A DNA stretch of 64,000 nt. Origin: Streptomyces cucumeris (GTDB taxonomy: Bacteria > Actinomycetota > Actinomycetes > Streptomycetales > Streptomycetaceae). A program made the position numbers and the translations under genes. Shown in pieces: positions 51,503 to 62,468 of the stretch. Location of the stretch: the NCBI RefSeq assembly GCF_024295805.1, contig NZ_JANCLX010000001.1:475856-539855 (forward strand), given 5' to 3'. How positions within the stretch are numbered: position 1 is the stretch's first letter; every line of letters starts with the position of its first letter. The notes under the pieces were generated by a model, which saw nothing but the letters and a program-made list of their open reading frames with translations, was not told the origin of the DNA and searched no databases.

Positions 51503-53310
51503 GCACCTCTTCCGTCGTCTGCCCCCGCGTCGCCGTCGTGCGGGTCCGCACCGCTCCTGTCCGCACCGCTCCGGTCCGCCGCCGGGGTGGCGACGGCCGC
51601 CCCGGCGGATCCGGTGGCGACGCCGATCCGCTGGAAGCGGCGGACCCGCTCCTGCCGCAACCGGTCCGGGTCCCACGGGACCAACTCGCCCAGGACGGCG
51701 GTGAGCGCGTCACCGAGCAGCGCCGCCGCCTTGGCATGGTCGCTGTGGGCGCCGTCCGGCGGCTCCGCCACGACCCCGTCGACCACGCCCAGGCGCAGCA
51801 GTTCCCGCGGATCCATGCGCAGCGCCTCCGCCGCGGCGGGCGCGGCCTCCGGGCTCTTCCACAGGATGGCGGCGCAGCCCTCGGGGCTGATGACCGAGTA
51901 CACCCCGCCCTCGCTGATCAGCACCCGGTCGGCGACGGCCAGCGCGAGGGCGCCACCGCTGCCGCCTTCCCCGGTCACCACCGCCACGATGGGCACCGGC
52001 AGCCCGGACATCAGCCGCAGGTTCTCCGCGATGGCCAGCGCCTGGCCGCCGCGTTCGGCGTCGGTCCCGGGGTGGGCGCCGGGGGTGTCCACCAGGGTGA
52101 TCACCGGCAGTCCCAGTTTGGCGGCCAGCCGCATCAGCCGGCCCGCCTTGCGGTAGCCGCTGGGGGTGGCCATCCCGAAGGAGTGGGCCTGCCGTTCGGC
52201 CAGCGTGGGACCGCCCTTGTGGGTGCCGATCACCATCACCGGTGTGCCGTTCAGCCGTCCGGGCCCGCCGATCACGGCCGGGCAGTCCCCGGCCAGCCGG
52301 TCGCCGTGCAACGGCAGGAAGTCGTCCAGGAGATGGCCGATGTGGTCGGCCGCGGTGGGGCGCCCGGGGTGCCGGGCCAGCCGTACCGCCTCCCACGGAT
52401 CCCGCTCCGCCAGCTCCTCCGGGTTCCGCAGGAGCACATCGGCCGCACCGGGCCGCAGCGGTTCCCCGGCGGGGTCCGCACCGGCGGGGTCCGCACCGGC
52501 GGGGTCCGCACCGGAGCCGGGAGAGGGGGCGGGCCGCCCCAGACCCAGCAGCCGGCCGAGCGCGGACCGCAGCCCGGGACGCGGCACGATGGTGTCCACC
52601 ATGCCGTTCTCCAGCAGGAATTCAGCGGTCTGAAAGCCCTCCGGCAACCGCTGACGGGTCGTCTGCTCGATGACCCGCGGTCCGGCGAAACCGAGCCGGG
52701 CACCGGGTTCAGCGATGATCACGTCGGTGAGCGTGGCGAACGACGCCGCCACGCCCCCGTACGTCGGGTCGGTCACCAGCGAGACGGTGAGCACACCCGC
52801 CGCGTCCAGCGCGGCCAGCGCCTGCGCGGTCTTGGCCATCTGGAGCAGGGAGAGCACGCCCTCCTGCATCCGCGCCCCGCCCGAGGCGGTCACCAGCAGC
52901 AGCGGGACGCGGTGGCGCAGACTCGTCCGTGCCGCCTCGGTGATCAGCTCACCGACCGCACAGCCCAGACTGCCGCCCAGGAAGCGGAAGTCCATCGCCG
53001 CCACCACCACCGGCCGGTCCTCGATCCGGCCCCGGACACAGACCACCGCCTCCTCCAGGCCGGTGGCCGCTCGCGCCTCGGCCAGCCGGTCCGGATAGGG
53101 CCGGGTGTCGGTGAAACGGAGGGGGTCCTCCACCGTCCGCACCGCCTGCAGCGGTTCCGCGGTGCCCGGATCCAGTAGCTGGTCCAGCCGCTGCCGCGCG
53201 GTGAGGGGGCCGTGCCGGCCGCAGTCCGGGCAGACATGCGCGCACCGGGTGAACCGCTTGCCGTAGACGAGCCCGGCACAGCCCGCGCAGCGCACCCAGT
53301 CGGCGACCAC
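51499..53310 (-). CDS. fused acetyl-CoA carboxylase carboxyltransferase (AccD-AccA)
   Basis: The 603-residue protein joins the beta and alpha carboxyltransferase subunits. Residues ~1-260 are AccD, with the zinc ribbon C8-C11-C27-C30 and [18 protein letters not shown]. Residues ~300-560 are AccA, with [20 protein letters not shown] and [17 protein letters not shown]. The linker has three GADPA repeats from a 15-nt DNA repeat (52466-52512), and the C-terminus another ADRSGAD repeat. It transfers CO2 from carboxybiotin to acetyl-CoA, making malonyl-CoA. It starts at GTG 53310, 12 nt after the cyclase stop. The fusion and the position inside a PKS unit imply dedicated malonyl-CoA supply. Confidence 0.93.
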   Translation of the reverse strand: MVADWVRCAGCAGLVYGKRFTRCAHVCPDCGRHGPLTARQRLDQLLDPGTAEPLQAVRTVEDPLRFTDTRPYPDRLAEARAATGLEEAVVCVRGRIEDRPVVVAAMDFRFLGGSLGCAVGELITEAARTSLRHRVPLLLVTASGGARMQEGVLSLLQMAKTAQALAALDAAGVLTVSLVTDPTYGGVAASFATLTDVIIAEPGARLGFAGPRVIEQTTRQRLPEGFQTAEFLLENGMVDTIVPRPGLRSALGRLLGLGRPAPSPGSGADPAGADPAGADPAGEPLRPGAADVLLRNPEELAERDPWEAVRLARHPGRPTAADHIGHLLDDFLPLHGDRLAGDCPAVIGGPGRLNGTPVMVIGTHKGGPTLAERQAHSFGMATPSGYRKAGRLMRLAAKLGLPVITLVDTPGAHPGTDAERGGQALAIAENLRLMSGLPVPIVAVVTGEGGSGGALALAVADRVLISEGGVYSVISPEGCAAILWKSPEAAPAAAEALRMDPRELLRLGVVDGVVAEPPDGAHSDHAKAAALLGDALTAVLGELVPWDPDRLRQERVRRFQRIGVATGSAGAAVATPAADRSGADRSGADPHDGDAGADDGRGA

Positions 53311-53322
53311 GTGACGCTCCCT

Positions 53323-53667
53323 TCAGCTCGCGGACGGGCGGCTCCGGTCCCGTTCCCAGCGGTAGAACTCGCGGGCCATCGCGTCCTTCGGCTCCCGCCA
53401 GGTCGCGGGGTCGTACGCCTGGACGTACGCGGCGAGCCGGTCGCTGATGTCGCGGAACTCCGGATGGCCGGCCAGCCGCGCGACCTCGGGTCCCGGCGGC
53501 CGGTCGGCCTCGATCAGGTGCAGGTACACATCGCCGAACTGGAACAGGCTGCGGCCGCTGACACCGATCAGCTCCGGCAGTTCACCGCGGTCGGACTCCT
53601 CGAAGACCGAGGCTATGTCCGGAGCCGCGTCCTCCTTCATCCTGGCGACGATCAGGGATCGGTACAT
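53323..53667 (-). CDS. TcmI-type polyketide cyclase (WhiE ORF VII-like)
   Basis: The 114-residue ferredoxin-like protein matches the TcmI/WhiE-VII cyclases: MYRSLIVARMKEDAAPDIAS at the start, FGDVYLHLIEADRPPGPEV in the middle, and WREPKDAMAREFYRWE at the end. These enzymes close the later rings of poly-beta-keto chains. It starts 3 nt after the aromatase/cyclase stop. The position directly after ACP and aromatase equals the order in spore-pigment clusters. Confidence 0.92.
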   Translation of the reverse strand: MYRSLIVARMKEDAAPDIASVFEESDRGELPELIGVSGRSLFQFGDVYLHLIEADRPPGPEVARLAGHPEFRDISDRLAAYVQAYDPATWREPKDAMAREFYRWERDRSRPSAS

Positions 53668-53670
53668 GGC

Positions 53671-54393
<723 letters not shown>

Positions 54394-54394
<1 letters not shown>

Positions 54395-55644
54395 CAGTTA
54401 TCTCCTTCCGGGCCGCGGAGCACGAGCGCCGCGTTGCAGCCCATGAGCCCCCGGCTCAGCACCAGCGCCGTCCGCGGTTCCGCGGAACGGGAGGTACCGG
54501 TGACGAGGTCGAGGTCATGGCATACGTCGGTGACGTACGGGGTCGGCGGGACCACACGGTGCTCCATGGCGAGCACCGCGGCCGCCACGTCCAGGGCCGG
54601 AGCCGCGCAGTACGCCCGGCCGAAGCCGGTCTTGGGGGCGGTCACCGGGACCCGCCGGCCGTGGGTGCCCAGCGCGTCGGTGAGCGCGAGCGCCTCGGCG
54701 CGGTCCGCCGCCGGGACGCCGAGGGCGTCCGCGAACACCACGTCGATCTCCTCCGGCGCACAGTCCGCGTCCGCCAGGGCGACCCGGATGGCCTGGGCGA
54801 GCCCCTCCCGGGAGCGCTCCCACTGGGACGGTCCGGTGAAGGTCGCGGCATGGCCGATGATCCGGCCGCGGACCCGCGCGCCACGGCGCAGCGCCGCGCC
54901 CTCCTCCTCGACCACCAGCATCGCGCCGCCCTCCCCGGGGGCGAATCCGCGGGCGTCCTCGGTGAACGGCAGATAGGCCCGGCCCGGTTCACGGGCCAGG
55001 CTCATCTCCTCGTAGCCGAGCTGGCAGACGATCGAGTAGGGGGCGAGCGGCGCCTCGGCGGCGCCCACCACCATCGCGTCCGCGCCGCGCCGGATGGACC
55101 GGCAGGCGTGCGCGATCGCGTCCAGACCGCCCGCCTCGTCGTTGGCCACCACCCCGCACGGCCCCTTGAAGCCGCCGCGGATGGAGATCTGGCCGGTGCT
55201 GGCCGCGTAGAACCAGGCGATCGACTGGTACGGGCCCACATACCGCGGGCCCTTGCCCCAGAGCTGCTGGAGCTCGCGCTGACCGAACTCACCGCCGCCC
55301 GAGCCCGCCGCCGTCACCACGCCCACCGCGAACGGCGACATCTCCGCGGCCGGGAGCAGGGCGTCCTCCACGGCCAGATCGGCCGCCGCCATTGCGAAAT
55401 GGCTGAAGCGGTCGGTCTGGACGAGATAGCGCTCCTCGATCACCGCGCCCGGTTCGAAACCGCGGACCTGGCCCGCGACCCGCAGCGGGAAGTGTTCGCA
55501 GCCCTCCCGGGAGAGCTCGTCCAGGAAGGTCATGCCCTCCCGTACGGCCTTCCAGTAGGCGTCGGTGCCCACACCGTTCGGCGCCACGATGCCGAGGCCG
55601 GTGATGACCGCGCCACGGCCGTGTCCGGTCGCCCGCTCCCTCAT
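54394..55644 (-). CDS. ketosynthase beta / chain length factor
   Basis: The 416-residue KS-like protein lacks the nucleophilic Cys: where KS-alpha has GCTSGLD, this reads NDEAGGLD, with E170. In most chain length factors that residue is Gln, so a Glu is noteworthy. Other KS motifs ([25 protein letters not shown]) are retained in altered form. It pairs with KS-alpha to set chain length. ATG 55644 overlaps the KS-alpha stop (ATGA). Overall similarity and gene order fit spore-pigment CLFs. Confidence 0.93.
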
Positions 55645-56900
55645 GACGCACCCCCGTGGCTGAGGACCACGGCCGACTGGAAGCCGCCGAACCCGCTGCC
55701 CACCGAGAGCACATGGCGCAGCGGCAGCGAACGGGCGGTCCGCGGTACGTAGTCGAGGTCGCACTCCGGGTCGGGCTTGTCGTAGTTCGCGGTCGGCGGC
55801 ACCACCCCGTGGGCCAGGGCCAGGGTGCAGGCCACCACCTCGATCGCCCCGATGGCGCCGAGGGAGTGTCCGACCATGGACTTGATCGAGCTCATCGGGG
55901 TGCGGTACGCGTGCTCGCCCAGCGAGCGCTTGACCGCGGCGGTCTCGTGGCGGTCGTTCTGCTGGGTGCCGGAGCCGTGTGCGTTGACGTAGTCGATCTC
56001 GGAACTGTCGATACGCGCGTGTCCCAGCGCGTGGTCGATGGCCTCGGACATCTCCAGGCCCTCCCGTGTCAGACCGGTCATGTGATAGGCGTTGCCGTAG
56101 GTGGCGAACCCTCTTATCTCGCAGTAGATCCGGGCCCCCCGGGCGCGTGCGTGCTCCACCTCCTCCAGGACCAGGACGGCGGCGCCCTCGCCCAGGACGA
56201 AGCCGTCGCGGCGGGCGTCGAACGGCCGCGAGGCGTGCTCCGGGTCCTCGTTGTTGGCCGAGGTGGCCTTGATGGCGTCGAAGCAGGCCACGGTGATCGG
56301 AGAGATCGGCGAGTCCGCCGCGCCCGCGATGCACACATCGGCCCGGTTCTCCTCGATCGCCTGGAAGCCGTAGCCGATGGCGTCGAGACCCGAGGTGCAG
56401 CCCGTGGAGACGGTCTGCACCGGGCCCTGGGCGCCGATGAGTTCCGCGACGCCGGAGGCCAGCGCACTGGGGGCGAACGCCCGGTGCAGATGCGGACCGG
56501 CCCGGCGGTGGTCCACGTCCCAGTGCTCGCCCCCGCTGCTGACCTTGACGTAGTCGTGTTCCAGCCGGGTGGTGCCGCCGACCGCGGTGCCCAGCGACAC
56601 CGCCGTGCGCCAGCTCTCCGGCTGCGGGGACAGCCCCGCGTCCCGGGTGGCCTCCATCGACGCCGCGAGCGCGAACTGTACGTACCGGTCGGAGCGTTCG
56701 ATCTGCTCCGGGGACAGCCCGGCCGCCACCGGATCGAAGTCGCACTCCGCGGCGATCCGCGAACGGAACCCCGCCGCGTCGAAGAGCGTGATCCCGCGCG
56801 TCGCCGTGCGCCCGGCGGTGAGCATGTCCCAGAAGGCCGGGACGCCCATGCCCCCCGGTGCGACCACGCCGAGCCCGGTGACCGCCACCCGTCGCGTCAC
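55641..56900 (-). CDS. ketosynthase alpha
   Basis: The 419-residue condensing enzyme has the full catalytic set: C168 ([13 protein letters not shown]), H308 ([14 protein letters not shown]), K340 and H345 ([17 protein letters not shown]). It extends the chain on the ACP by decarboxylating malonyl-ACP. GTG 56900 overlaps the cupin stop (GTGA). Upstream open frame is a shadow of the cupin. With KS-beta and ACP it makes up the minimal type II PKS. Similarity to WhiE ORF III is judged from gene order and the cupin and SchA/CurD neighbours. Confidence 0.95.
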   Translation of the reverse strand: MTRRVAVTGLGVVAPGGMGVPAFWDMLTAGRTATRGITLFDAAGFRSRIAAECDFDPVAAGLSPEQIERSDRYVQFALAASMEATRDAGLSPQPESWRTAVSLGTAVGGTTRLEHDYVKVSSGGEHWDVDHRRAGPHLHRAFAPSALASGVAELIGAQGPVQTVSTGCTSGLDAIGYGFQAIEENRADVCIAGAADSPISPITVACFDAIKATSANNEDPEHASRPFDARRDGFVLGEGAAVLVLEEVEHARARGARIYCEIRGFATYGNAYHMTGLTREGLEMSEAIDHALGHARIDSSEIDYVNAHGSGTQQNDRHETAAVKRSLGEHAYRTPMSSIKSMVGHSLGAIGAIEVVACTLALAHGVVPPTANYDKPDPECDLDYVPRTARSLPLRHVLSVGSGFGGFQSAVVLSHGGAS

Positions 56901-57304
56901 GACGAGGCCTCTGCCGGTTCGGTGGCCTCCGTGTCCACGTGGCCGAGCTCGGGGCGCGGGGCCAGCGGGCCGAGGTGGAAGACCATCCGGGCCTCGGTGT
57001 GCCCCACGTTGCGGAAGCGGTGACGCATATCGCGGGGGATCAGCAGCCCCTGGTCGGGCCGGAGGGCGTGGGTGGTCCCGTCCAGATCCACCTCCAGATC
57101 GCCGCACACGACGAACACGAACTCCTCGGAGTACGGGTGGTAGTGCTCACCGATGCGTTCACCGGGCTGCATCAGGGCCAGGCCCATGAAACCGCTCGTG
57201 GCGCCGACCGTGCTCGGGGTGAGCATGGCGCGCAGATCACCGCCGCGCCGACGGTTGTGCGCGACGTCGGCGAGGTCGACGATGTGGGGGGAGTGCGAGG
57301 TCAT
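56897..57304 (-). CDS. cupin domain protein (WhiE ORF II-like)
   Basis: The 135-residue cupin has the two metal motifs: [20 protein letters not shown] with H-x-H and Glu, and the second [11 protein letters not shown] with the last His. Cupins of this sort stand between the SchA/CurD protein and KS-alpha in spore-pigment clusters. They may act as oxygenase or cyclase. ATG 57304 has GGAAGG 8 nt upstream. A 71-nt gap separates it from the preceding gene; all following genes overlap or nearly abut. Confidence 0.9.
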   Translation of the reverse strand: MTSHSPHIVDLADVAHNRRRGGDLRAMLTPSTVGATSGFMGLALMQPGERIGEHYHPYSEEFVFVVCGDLEVDLDGTTHALRPDQGLLIPRDMRHRFRNVGHTEARMVFHLGPLAPRPELGHVDTEATEPAEASS

Positions 57305-57375
57305 GATCGGTTGCCTTCCGGACGTGGGGACGTGGGGGATGCGGAGACGCGGGGGCGCCGGGGCGTGGCGGGACC

Positions 57376-58560
57376 TCAGTAGTCCGCCGCCCGGCGGTCG
57401 GTGACCGGATCCATTGCGCAGTCGGCCAGGAAACGCCGCAGCCCCTCCTCGTCCGACAGCTCCCGGCCCGGGCCGACCTCGACCAGCCGGCTGAGCATGG
57501 CGGCGGCGCGCTTGCCGCCGACACCGGCGAAGAGCGCGGGGTCCTGGTCCAGCCGGCCGACGACATCCACCAGCCGGACGACGGTGTCCACATGGTGGTA
57601 GATCGTGCTGGTCAGCAGGGCCGGGCCGCCCTTCGCGCGGCCGCCGTCGCGGCCGGCCTTCCCCTCGCCGCCGATGGCCAGCTCGTCCTGGCGGGCCAGC
57701 AGCCTGGCGACCGCCATCCCGCAGCCCTCCTTGACCGGGTAGAGCAGCGCATGACGCCGGACGTCGGCGGAGGTGTGTCCGGTGCCCTTCACCGACAGGT
57801 GGTGCACGGCCGTCAGCGCCGCCCGCATGAAGAACTCCCGCGCCGACTCCGGGTCGTCCAGGTCGCGCGTCTCCTCCAGATACGGGTTGATGGCCTCCTC
57901 GACCGCACGGATCTCGGGCTGCCGCGACACATGGCGCAGCGCCGCCATCAGGTCGCCCTGGACCTCGACGGCACGCACCACCCGATTGCCGCTCATGAAC
58001 AGCGAGGTCCGGCACAGCCGGGTGGTGTCGTCCACCCGCGACTCGGGCGAGGCGTAGTTCGCCAGGATCGCCGCGACGTCCTTCTCGCTGCCGGGCTTGA
58101 CGGTGAAGGTCAGGGCGTGCCGGATCACCCCGTCGCCGACCCGCGGGGCCGCCTGGAGCCGCCCCCGGCCCGTCGCCGCACCGCCCGTGCCGTGGTCGGT
58201 CTCGCGCAGGATGCCGAACCGCAGCGACCGGGTGTCCTTGACGCAGCCGTGCATCGGCTTGACCATCTCGCGGTGGGCCGCGCTGTCCACCCAGGCGAGG
58301 AACGGCGGGGCGCTCTCCCACTCACTGGTGATCAGCCACTTGGAGGGGTCCTCGATCGACTGGCACAGCTGGTCGCTCAGATGGCCGGGAACGGAGGCCA
58401 CCTGCTGGCACAGCTCGTCGTACGCGCGCAGGAAGCGCTCCTCGGCACCACTGCGCACATCCAGCAGCAGCACCACGCGCAGCCGGGAGTCGGTCAGCGC
58501 CGACTGCGTGGTCATGGACGGTGTGGTGGTGGTCTGTGGAGCCTCGGGCAGGGTGCTCAT
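57376..58560 (-). CDS. SchA/CurD-like protein (WhiE ORF I-like)
   Basis: The 394-residue protein belongs to the SchA/CurD family found as the first gene of spore-pigment clusters. It has an N-terminal dimeric alpha/beta-barrel (ABM-like) segment, [20 protein letters not shown] with [18 protein letters not shown], and a repeated ferredoxin-like segment around [23 protein letters not shown]-type folds include anthrone oxygenases, so an oxygenase or cyclase role is inferred. ATG 58560 has AAGGAGG 8 nt upstream. It starts the ~9-kb PKS/ACC unit; the promoter lies in 58561-58690. Confidence 0.9.
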   Translation of the reverse strand: MSTLPEAPQTTTTPSMTTQSALTDSRLRVVLLLDVRSGAEERFLRAYDELCQQVASVPGHLSDQLCQSIEDPSKWLITSEWESAPPFLAWVDSAAHREMVKPMHGCVKDTRSLRFGILRETDHGTGGAATGRGRLQAAPRVGDGVIRHALTFTVKPGSEKDVAAILANYASPESRVDDTTRLCRTSLFMSGNRVVRAVEVQGDLMAALRHVSRQPEIRAVEEAINPYLEETRDLDDPESAREFFMRAALTAVHHLSVKGTGHTSADVRRHALLYPVKEGCGMAVARLLARQDELAIGGEGKAGRDGGRAKGGPALLTSTIYHHVDTVVRLVDVVGRLDQDPALFAGVGGKRAAAMLSRLVEVGPGRELSDEEGLRRFLADCAMDPVTDRRAADY

Positions 58561-58887
58561 GTTCCACTCCTCCTTGGGGGCCTGCGACCCTCCTTGGATG
58601 CGCCGCCCGCAAGGACGATCGTGGAGCGCTGCCACGTATGGCGCGAGATTTGTGAGCCATCTGAGGGAAGGCCAGGTCAGCCCGCGTGGCGCGGCCACCG
58701 CTCACCCCGCCGCCCCGCGACGCGCCGCCCGCGGGGCGCGGGCCGGAGTCCAACGGCGTTGCGGGCTGGGGAAGATGAGGATCGCGACCTCACGCACGCG
58801 ACACGGTCGCGGCCCGGCGACGCCGCGGCGCACCGTGGCGCGCTGATGATGCGTGGCATGGGTGGTCCCATGCGCGGCGCAGTGGGC

Positions 58888-59180
58888 GGGGCGGCGCTGA
58901 CGACCACGGTCAGCGGAACCGGTGCCGGTAGCCCCACGGGCGGCCGTACGGAGCGCCGTGCGTCCCGCCGTGGCGGCGGTGCGGCGCGTGGTGTCGCCCG
59001 CGTGGCGGTGCCGAGGACGTCCGTGCGCCATCGCCACGGCCGGGCCGCACCGCGGTGTGCGCGATGCCCGCCCCGGGCCCGCGTGGCGCCGGCGGTCAGC
59101 CCGCCGGTTCGTGTTCCGCGTGGTGGCGGCTTCGGGCGCGGCGCCAGAGCGCGGGGGCGGCGCTGACGACCACGGTCAGC
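58888..59180. repeat. exact 27-bp direct repeat flanking the dedA 3' end; intergenic stretch
   Basis: GGGGCGGCGCTGACGACCAC plus 7 more bases occurs identically at 58888-58914 and 59154-59180. The second copy is inside the end of the DedA gene; the first is noncoding. Each copy contains the inverted pair GCTGAC/GTCAGC. The whole gap 58561-59095 has no convincing gene. A His/Gly-rich frame on the minus strand between the copies ends in RPWGYRHRFR at the first copy and could be a decayed gene. Confidence 0.65.
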
Positions 59181-59764
59181 AGGACCGCCGCCGCCACCCC
59201 CTGCCACGGCTTCTCGAACAGCGATCCGCCCAGGATGCCGATCACCTGGTACGTGGCGGCCCACGCCAGCGCCGCGGGCCCGGCGCCCCGCGCGAACCTC
59301 CGCACCGGCATGCCTGCGAGCAGACACGCCAGCATCACCGGTATCCGCCCCGCCGGGATCAGCCGGGACAGCACCAGCACCGCCACCCCGTGCTGGTCCA
59401 GCCTCGTCTCCGCCTGGGCGAGCCGCTCCGGGGCCGCGTTGTCGTGGATCCGGGCCAGCCAGCGGGAACCGCCCCGCGACCGCACCCCGCGCCGCCCCAG
59501 CCAGTACAGACAGATGTCCCCGAGGAAGGCCGCGAGCGCCGCCACCAGGAAGACGAACAGCAGCGAGAACGGGGAGCTCTGGTGCACGGCCACCACCGCC
59601 GCCGAACTCACCACCGCCCCTGTCGGCACCACCGGCACCAGCGCCCCGAACACCACCAGCAGGAACAGCGAGGGATAGCCCACCGCCTGCTGCGTGGACT
59701 CCGGCGGTACGCTCCGTGCCAGCTCACCCATCTCGTCGAGCACCTGGTGGAACACCGCGGTCAC
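59096..59764 (-). CDS. DedA/SNARE-associated family membrane protein
   Basis: The 222-residue polytopic protein has the DedA signature region FLGDICLYWLGRRGVRSRGG and RLIPAGRIPVMLACLLAGMP. Five or so hydrophobic helices are visible, beginning with YPSLFLLVVFGALVPVVPTG. The family acts in lipid scrambling and membrane homeostasis. The GTG at 59764 overlaps the MBL-fold stop (GTGA). The conserved acidic residue of helix 1 (usually E-x-x-x-P-x-P) is weak here, as VPVVPTG lacks the Glu. Confidence 0.88.
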   Translation of the reverse strand: MTAVFHQVLDEMGELARSVPPESTQQAVGYPSLFLLVVFGALVPVVPTGAVVSSAAVVAVHQSSPFSLLFVFLVAALAAFLGDICLYWLGRRGVRSRGGSRWLARIHDNAAPERLAQAETRLDQHGVAVLVLSRLIPAGRIPVMLACLLAGMPVRRFARGAGPAALAWAATYQVIGILGGSLFEKPWQGVAAAVLLTVVVSAAPALWRRARSRHHAEHEPAG

Positions 59765-60543
59765 CTGGCGGGCTCCAGCCGGACGCGCTCGCCGTGCGCC
59801 AGCCGGTGCACCGCCGCACCGGGTGCCAGCCGTCCGGCGTGGCGTACGAAGTCGTCGCCCGGCGCGTGGAACTCATGCGGCCGGACCGCGTCCATGCCGA
59901 TCGGCCAGTACGTGCCGTAGTGCACCGGCACCGCGCTGCGCGCCCCCAGCCGGGCGAGCGCCTGGGCCGCGCGGTGCGCGTCCAGATGGCCGTGGCCGAG
60001 GTACGGGCCCCAGCCGCCCACCGGCAGCAGCGCCACATCACACGGGCCCACCGCCTCGGCCATCCGGTCGAACAGCCCGGTGTCGCCCGCGAAGTACGTC
60101 GTGGCCTCACCGCGCAGCACATAGCCCAGCGCGGGCACCCGGCTGCGCCCGTACGGCAGCCGCCGTCCGTCGTGGGCGGCGGGCACCGCGCGGACACGCA
60201 CCGCGCCCACCGCGCACTCCTCGCCCGGCCGCAGCTCGGTCACCCGCAGCCCGCGCGCCGCGACCACCCGCCGCAGCCCCGGCACCGCCCGTCCGGCGCC
60301 GTGCGGGACCACCAGCCGGGTGCCGGGCAGCAGCCGGGCGAGCGATCCGAGGTGCAGATGGTCGGCGTGCAGATGCGACACCAGCGCCACGTCCGCGACC
60401 GCGGCGTCCGGCGGCGGTACGGGGCCCCGGCGGCGCCGCAGATGGGCCAGCCGCCGTACGAAGAGGGGGTCGGTGAGCACGCGGACGCCCGAATCCCGCA
60501 CGGTCGCGGTGGCATGGCCCCACCAGGTGATCTCGACCGACAC
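59761..60543 (-). CDS. MBL-fold hydrolase (UlaG-like)
   Basis: The 260-residue protein starts VEITWWGHATATVRDSGVRV and contains the HxHxDH metal site in LVSHLHADHLHLGS, YFAGDTGLFD and a final VPVHYGTYWPIG. It is a stand-alone Zn-dependent hydrolase domain, related to but shorter than the product of 44526-45629. GTG 60543 was chosen because GGGAGG lies 6 nt upstream and homologues start at this strand. It is coupled to dedA (GTGA). The substrate is unknown. Confidence 0.88.
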   Translation of the reverse strand: MSVEITWWGHATATVRDSGVRVLTDPLFVRRLAHLRRRRGPVPPPDAAVADVALVSHLHADHLHLGSLARLLPGTRLVVPHGAGRAVPGLRRVVAARGLRVTELRPGEECAVGAVRVRAVPAAHDGRRLPYGRSRVPALGYVLRGEATTYFAGDTGLFDRMAEAVGPCDVALLPVGGWGPYLGHGHLDAHRAAQALARLGARSAVPVHYGTYWPIGMDAVRPHEFHAPGDDFVRHAGRLAPGAAVHRLAHGERVRLEPAR

Positions 60544-60604
60544 GCCGCCTCCCGTCGCCGCTGGACGCCGCTCCGATCCTCTCACCCCCGCGGGCGGCCT
60601 CGGG

Positions 60605-61099
60605 TCAGCGCAGGACCAGCACCAGTTCGTCGATCTCCGTACCGCGCGCGGAGGCGTACCCCCGCTCCTCCCCAAAGACGGTGAACCCGCACTTCTCCAG
60701 CACCCGCAGCGAACCCGTGTTGTCCTTGGCCGCCCGCGCGTACAGCGGGCGGTCCGGGACCAGCTCCAGGAACGCGGCCAGCGCCCGCGTGGCCACGCCC
60801 CTGCCCCAGTGCTCCCGCCCGATCCAGTAGCCGACCGACGGATCGCCGAACTGCTCGAAGCTCATGACGTTCCCGACGACCCGCCCGCCGTACAGCACCG
60901 TCCGCTTGAGCACGGCGTCGTCGTCGAGGATCCGCTCCCACCGGGCGTCGAACGCCTCCCGGTCACCCGGGTCCTCGGCGGTGAACGCCGCCATCCGGAT
61001 CGCCTCGGGATCCCGGTGGAAGTCGAAGAGGACGGGCAGGTCCTCCCGTGTCACCTCGCGCAGCCGCACCGCACCCGCACGCACCGTCGCTCCGGTCAT
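60605..61099 (-). CDS. GNAT-family acetyltransferase, RimJ-like
   Basis: The 164-residue protein has VRLREVTREDLPVLFDFHRD at the N-terminus, VGYWIGREHWGRGVATRALA at the acetyl-CoA loop, and DNTGSLRVLEKCGFTVFGEE at motif B, all typical of RimJ-type GNATs. ATG 61099 gives a normal start. It is upstream of the MBL/dedA pair with a 61-nt gap and may be co-transcribed. The acceptor is unknown. Confidence 0.9.
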   Translation of the reverse strand: MTGATVRAGAVRLREVTREDLPVLFDFHRDPEAIRMAAFTAEDPGDREAFDARWERILDDDAVLKRTVLYGGRVVGNVMSFEQFGDPSVGYWIGREHWGRGVATRALAAFLELVPDRPLYARAAKDNTGSLRVLEKCGFTVFGEERGYASARGTEIDELVLVLR

Positions 61100-61136
61100 G
61101 CCGCCCAGTGTGCACCGTACGGCGGTGGTCCGGGGC

Positions 61137-61303
61137 TAGGGCGTGTCCGTAAAGTCCCGCCGGGCCCGCGACACCTGGCACGCACGCTCGCTGCGTTGTC
61201 GGGATCATCCGAGTAGGCCCACTACGAGGACGACCCTCCGCCTTGCGATCGCACGCACCAGACGCCGCGGGCTGATCCGACGCGACTTTGCGGACACGCC
61301 CTA
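61137..61303. mobile_element. 167-bp MITE with 20-bp inverted ends and TA target duplication
   Basis: The ends TAGGGCGTGTCCGTAAAGTC and the reverse complement of GACTTTGCGGACACGCCCTA match at 19 of 20 positions. If the element starts at GGGCG, the flanking TA is the target duplication, as for IS630/Tc1-type transposition. The arms continue inwards (GCCCGCG..CTGG..GCACG) with mismatches, so the whole unit is an imperfect palindrome. It has no transposase gene. A shrunken relative is at 12186-12240. Confidence 0.82.
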
Positions 61304-61335
61304 ATCCGTGGACCGCCACCCCGCCCTGCGCCACC

Positions 61336-62376
61336 ATGGCCGCCGTGACCGTCACCGAGGAACTCCACCGCCGCGCCGTCGTCGCCGACGCCCACAACGA
61401 CCTGCTGATAGCCGTGACCGCCCGGCCGCCCCGCCGCTGGGCCGGATACTTCCGCGAGCGCTGGCTGCCCCAGCTGCGCGACGGCGGGGTGGACCTCCAG
61501 GTGCTGCCGGTCTTCATCGACGACCGGTTCCGCCCCGAAGGGGCGCTGCGCGAGACGCTGCGGATGATCGAGTGCGCCCACACCCTGGCCGAGGGCAACG
61601 CCGACGAGGTGGCGCTGTGCCTGGACGGCGACGACATCGACGCCGCGCTCGGCAGCGGCCGGATCGCCCTGGTGCTGGCCCTGGAGAGTGCGCCGGGACT
61701 GGACGCCAGCGTGGAGCTGATCCCGACGCTGCACCGGCTCGGGGTGCGGATTGCCTCCCTCGCCCACTGGGGCCGCACCGCCCTGGCCGACGGCAGCGGT
61801 GAGGACGCCACCGGCAGCAGGCTCACCGGGGCCGGGGTCGAGGCGCTGGCCGAGATGGAACGGCTGGGCATCCTCTTCGACGTCTCCCACCTCGGCGCCT
61901 CCGGGGTGGCCCACGTACTGGAGCTGGCCACGCGGCCGGTCATGGCCACCCACTCCTCCGCACGCGCGCTGCTGGACCACCACCGCAACCTCACCGACGC
62001 ACAGCTACGCGGGATCGCCGCGACCGGCGGCACGGTGTGCGTCAACGTCCTCGGCGAGTTCATCGCCGCCGACCAGGCCGACCGTACGGTGGACCGGGTG
62101 GCCGGGCACATCGCGTACATCGCCGATCTCATCGGCCTCGACCACGTGGGCCTCGGCCCGGACTTCATCCAGGAGGTCGCCGCCGACACCATGCCGCCGT
62201 GCTGCGAGGACCGCGACTACACCGAGATGCTGGTGCCCGGTCTGGAAGGGCCGCGCGGACTGCCGCTGGTGACCGAGGCGCTGCTGAGGCGGGGGTTCCC
62301 GGAGGCGGCGGTGGCCAAGGTGCTCGGCGGAAACGTCCTGGAGCTGTTCCGCAAGGAGCTGGGCCGCCCCGCCTGA
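61336..62376 (+). CDS. M19 family membrane dipeptidase (renal dipeptidase-like)
   Basis: The 346-residue TIM-barrel protein has the first metal site H-x-D in VADAHNDLLIA, ALESAPGLDAS (the bridging Glu), FDVSHLG and MATHSSARAL (further His), and VGLGPDFIQE with the late Asp. It should hydrolyse dipeptides, including those with D-residues, or beta-lactams. It has no signal peptide. The ATG 61336 begins just after the MITE; a GTG at 61345 is an alternative. The MITE lies in its promoter region and may affect expression. Confidence 0.92.
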   Translation: MAAVTVTEELHRRAVVADAHNDLLIAVTARPPRRWAGYFRERWLPQLRDGGVDLQVLPVFIDDRFRPEGALRETLRMIECAHTLAEGNADEVALCLDGDDIDAALGSGRIALVLALESAPGLDASVELIPTLHRLGVRIASLAHWGRTALADGSGEDATGSRLTGAGVEALAEMERLGILFDVSHLGASGVAHVLELATRPVMATHSSARALLDHHRNLTDAQLRGIAATGGTVCVNVLGEFIAADQADRTVDRVAGHIAYIADLIGLDHVGLGPDFIQEVAADTMPPCCEDRDYTEMLVPGLEGPRGLPLVTEALLRRGFPEAAVAKVLGGNVLELFRKELGRPA

Positions 62377-62468
62377 CATGGCCCGCGCCCACCGGGGCAG
62401 ATGGCTGGCAGCGCCGGCCTTCCTGCTCGGCCCGCGCTGCGCACGGCACGGACGGGGGCACACGGCTC

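Noticed and set aside
58702..59037. 111-codon minus-strand frame in the gap before dedA
   Set aside because: Arg/Thr/Ala/His-rich without motif or ribosome site; it crosses the noncoding copy of the 27-bp repeat.
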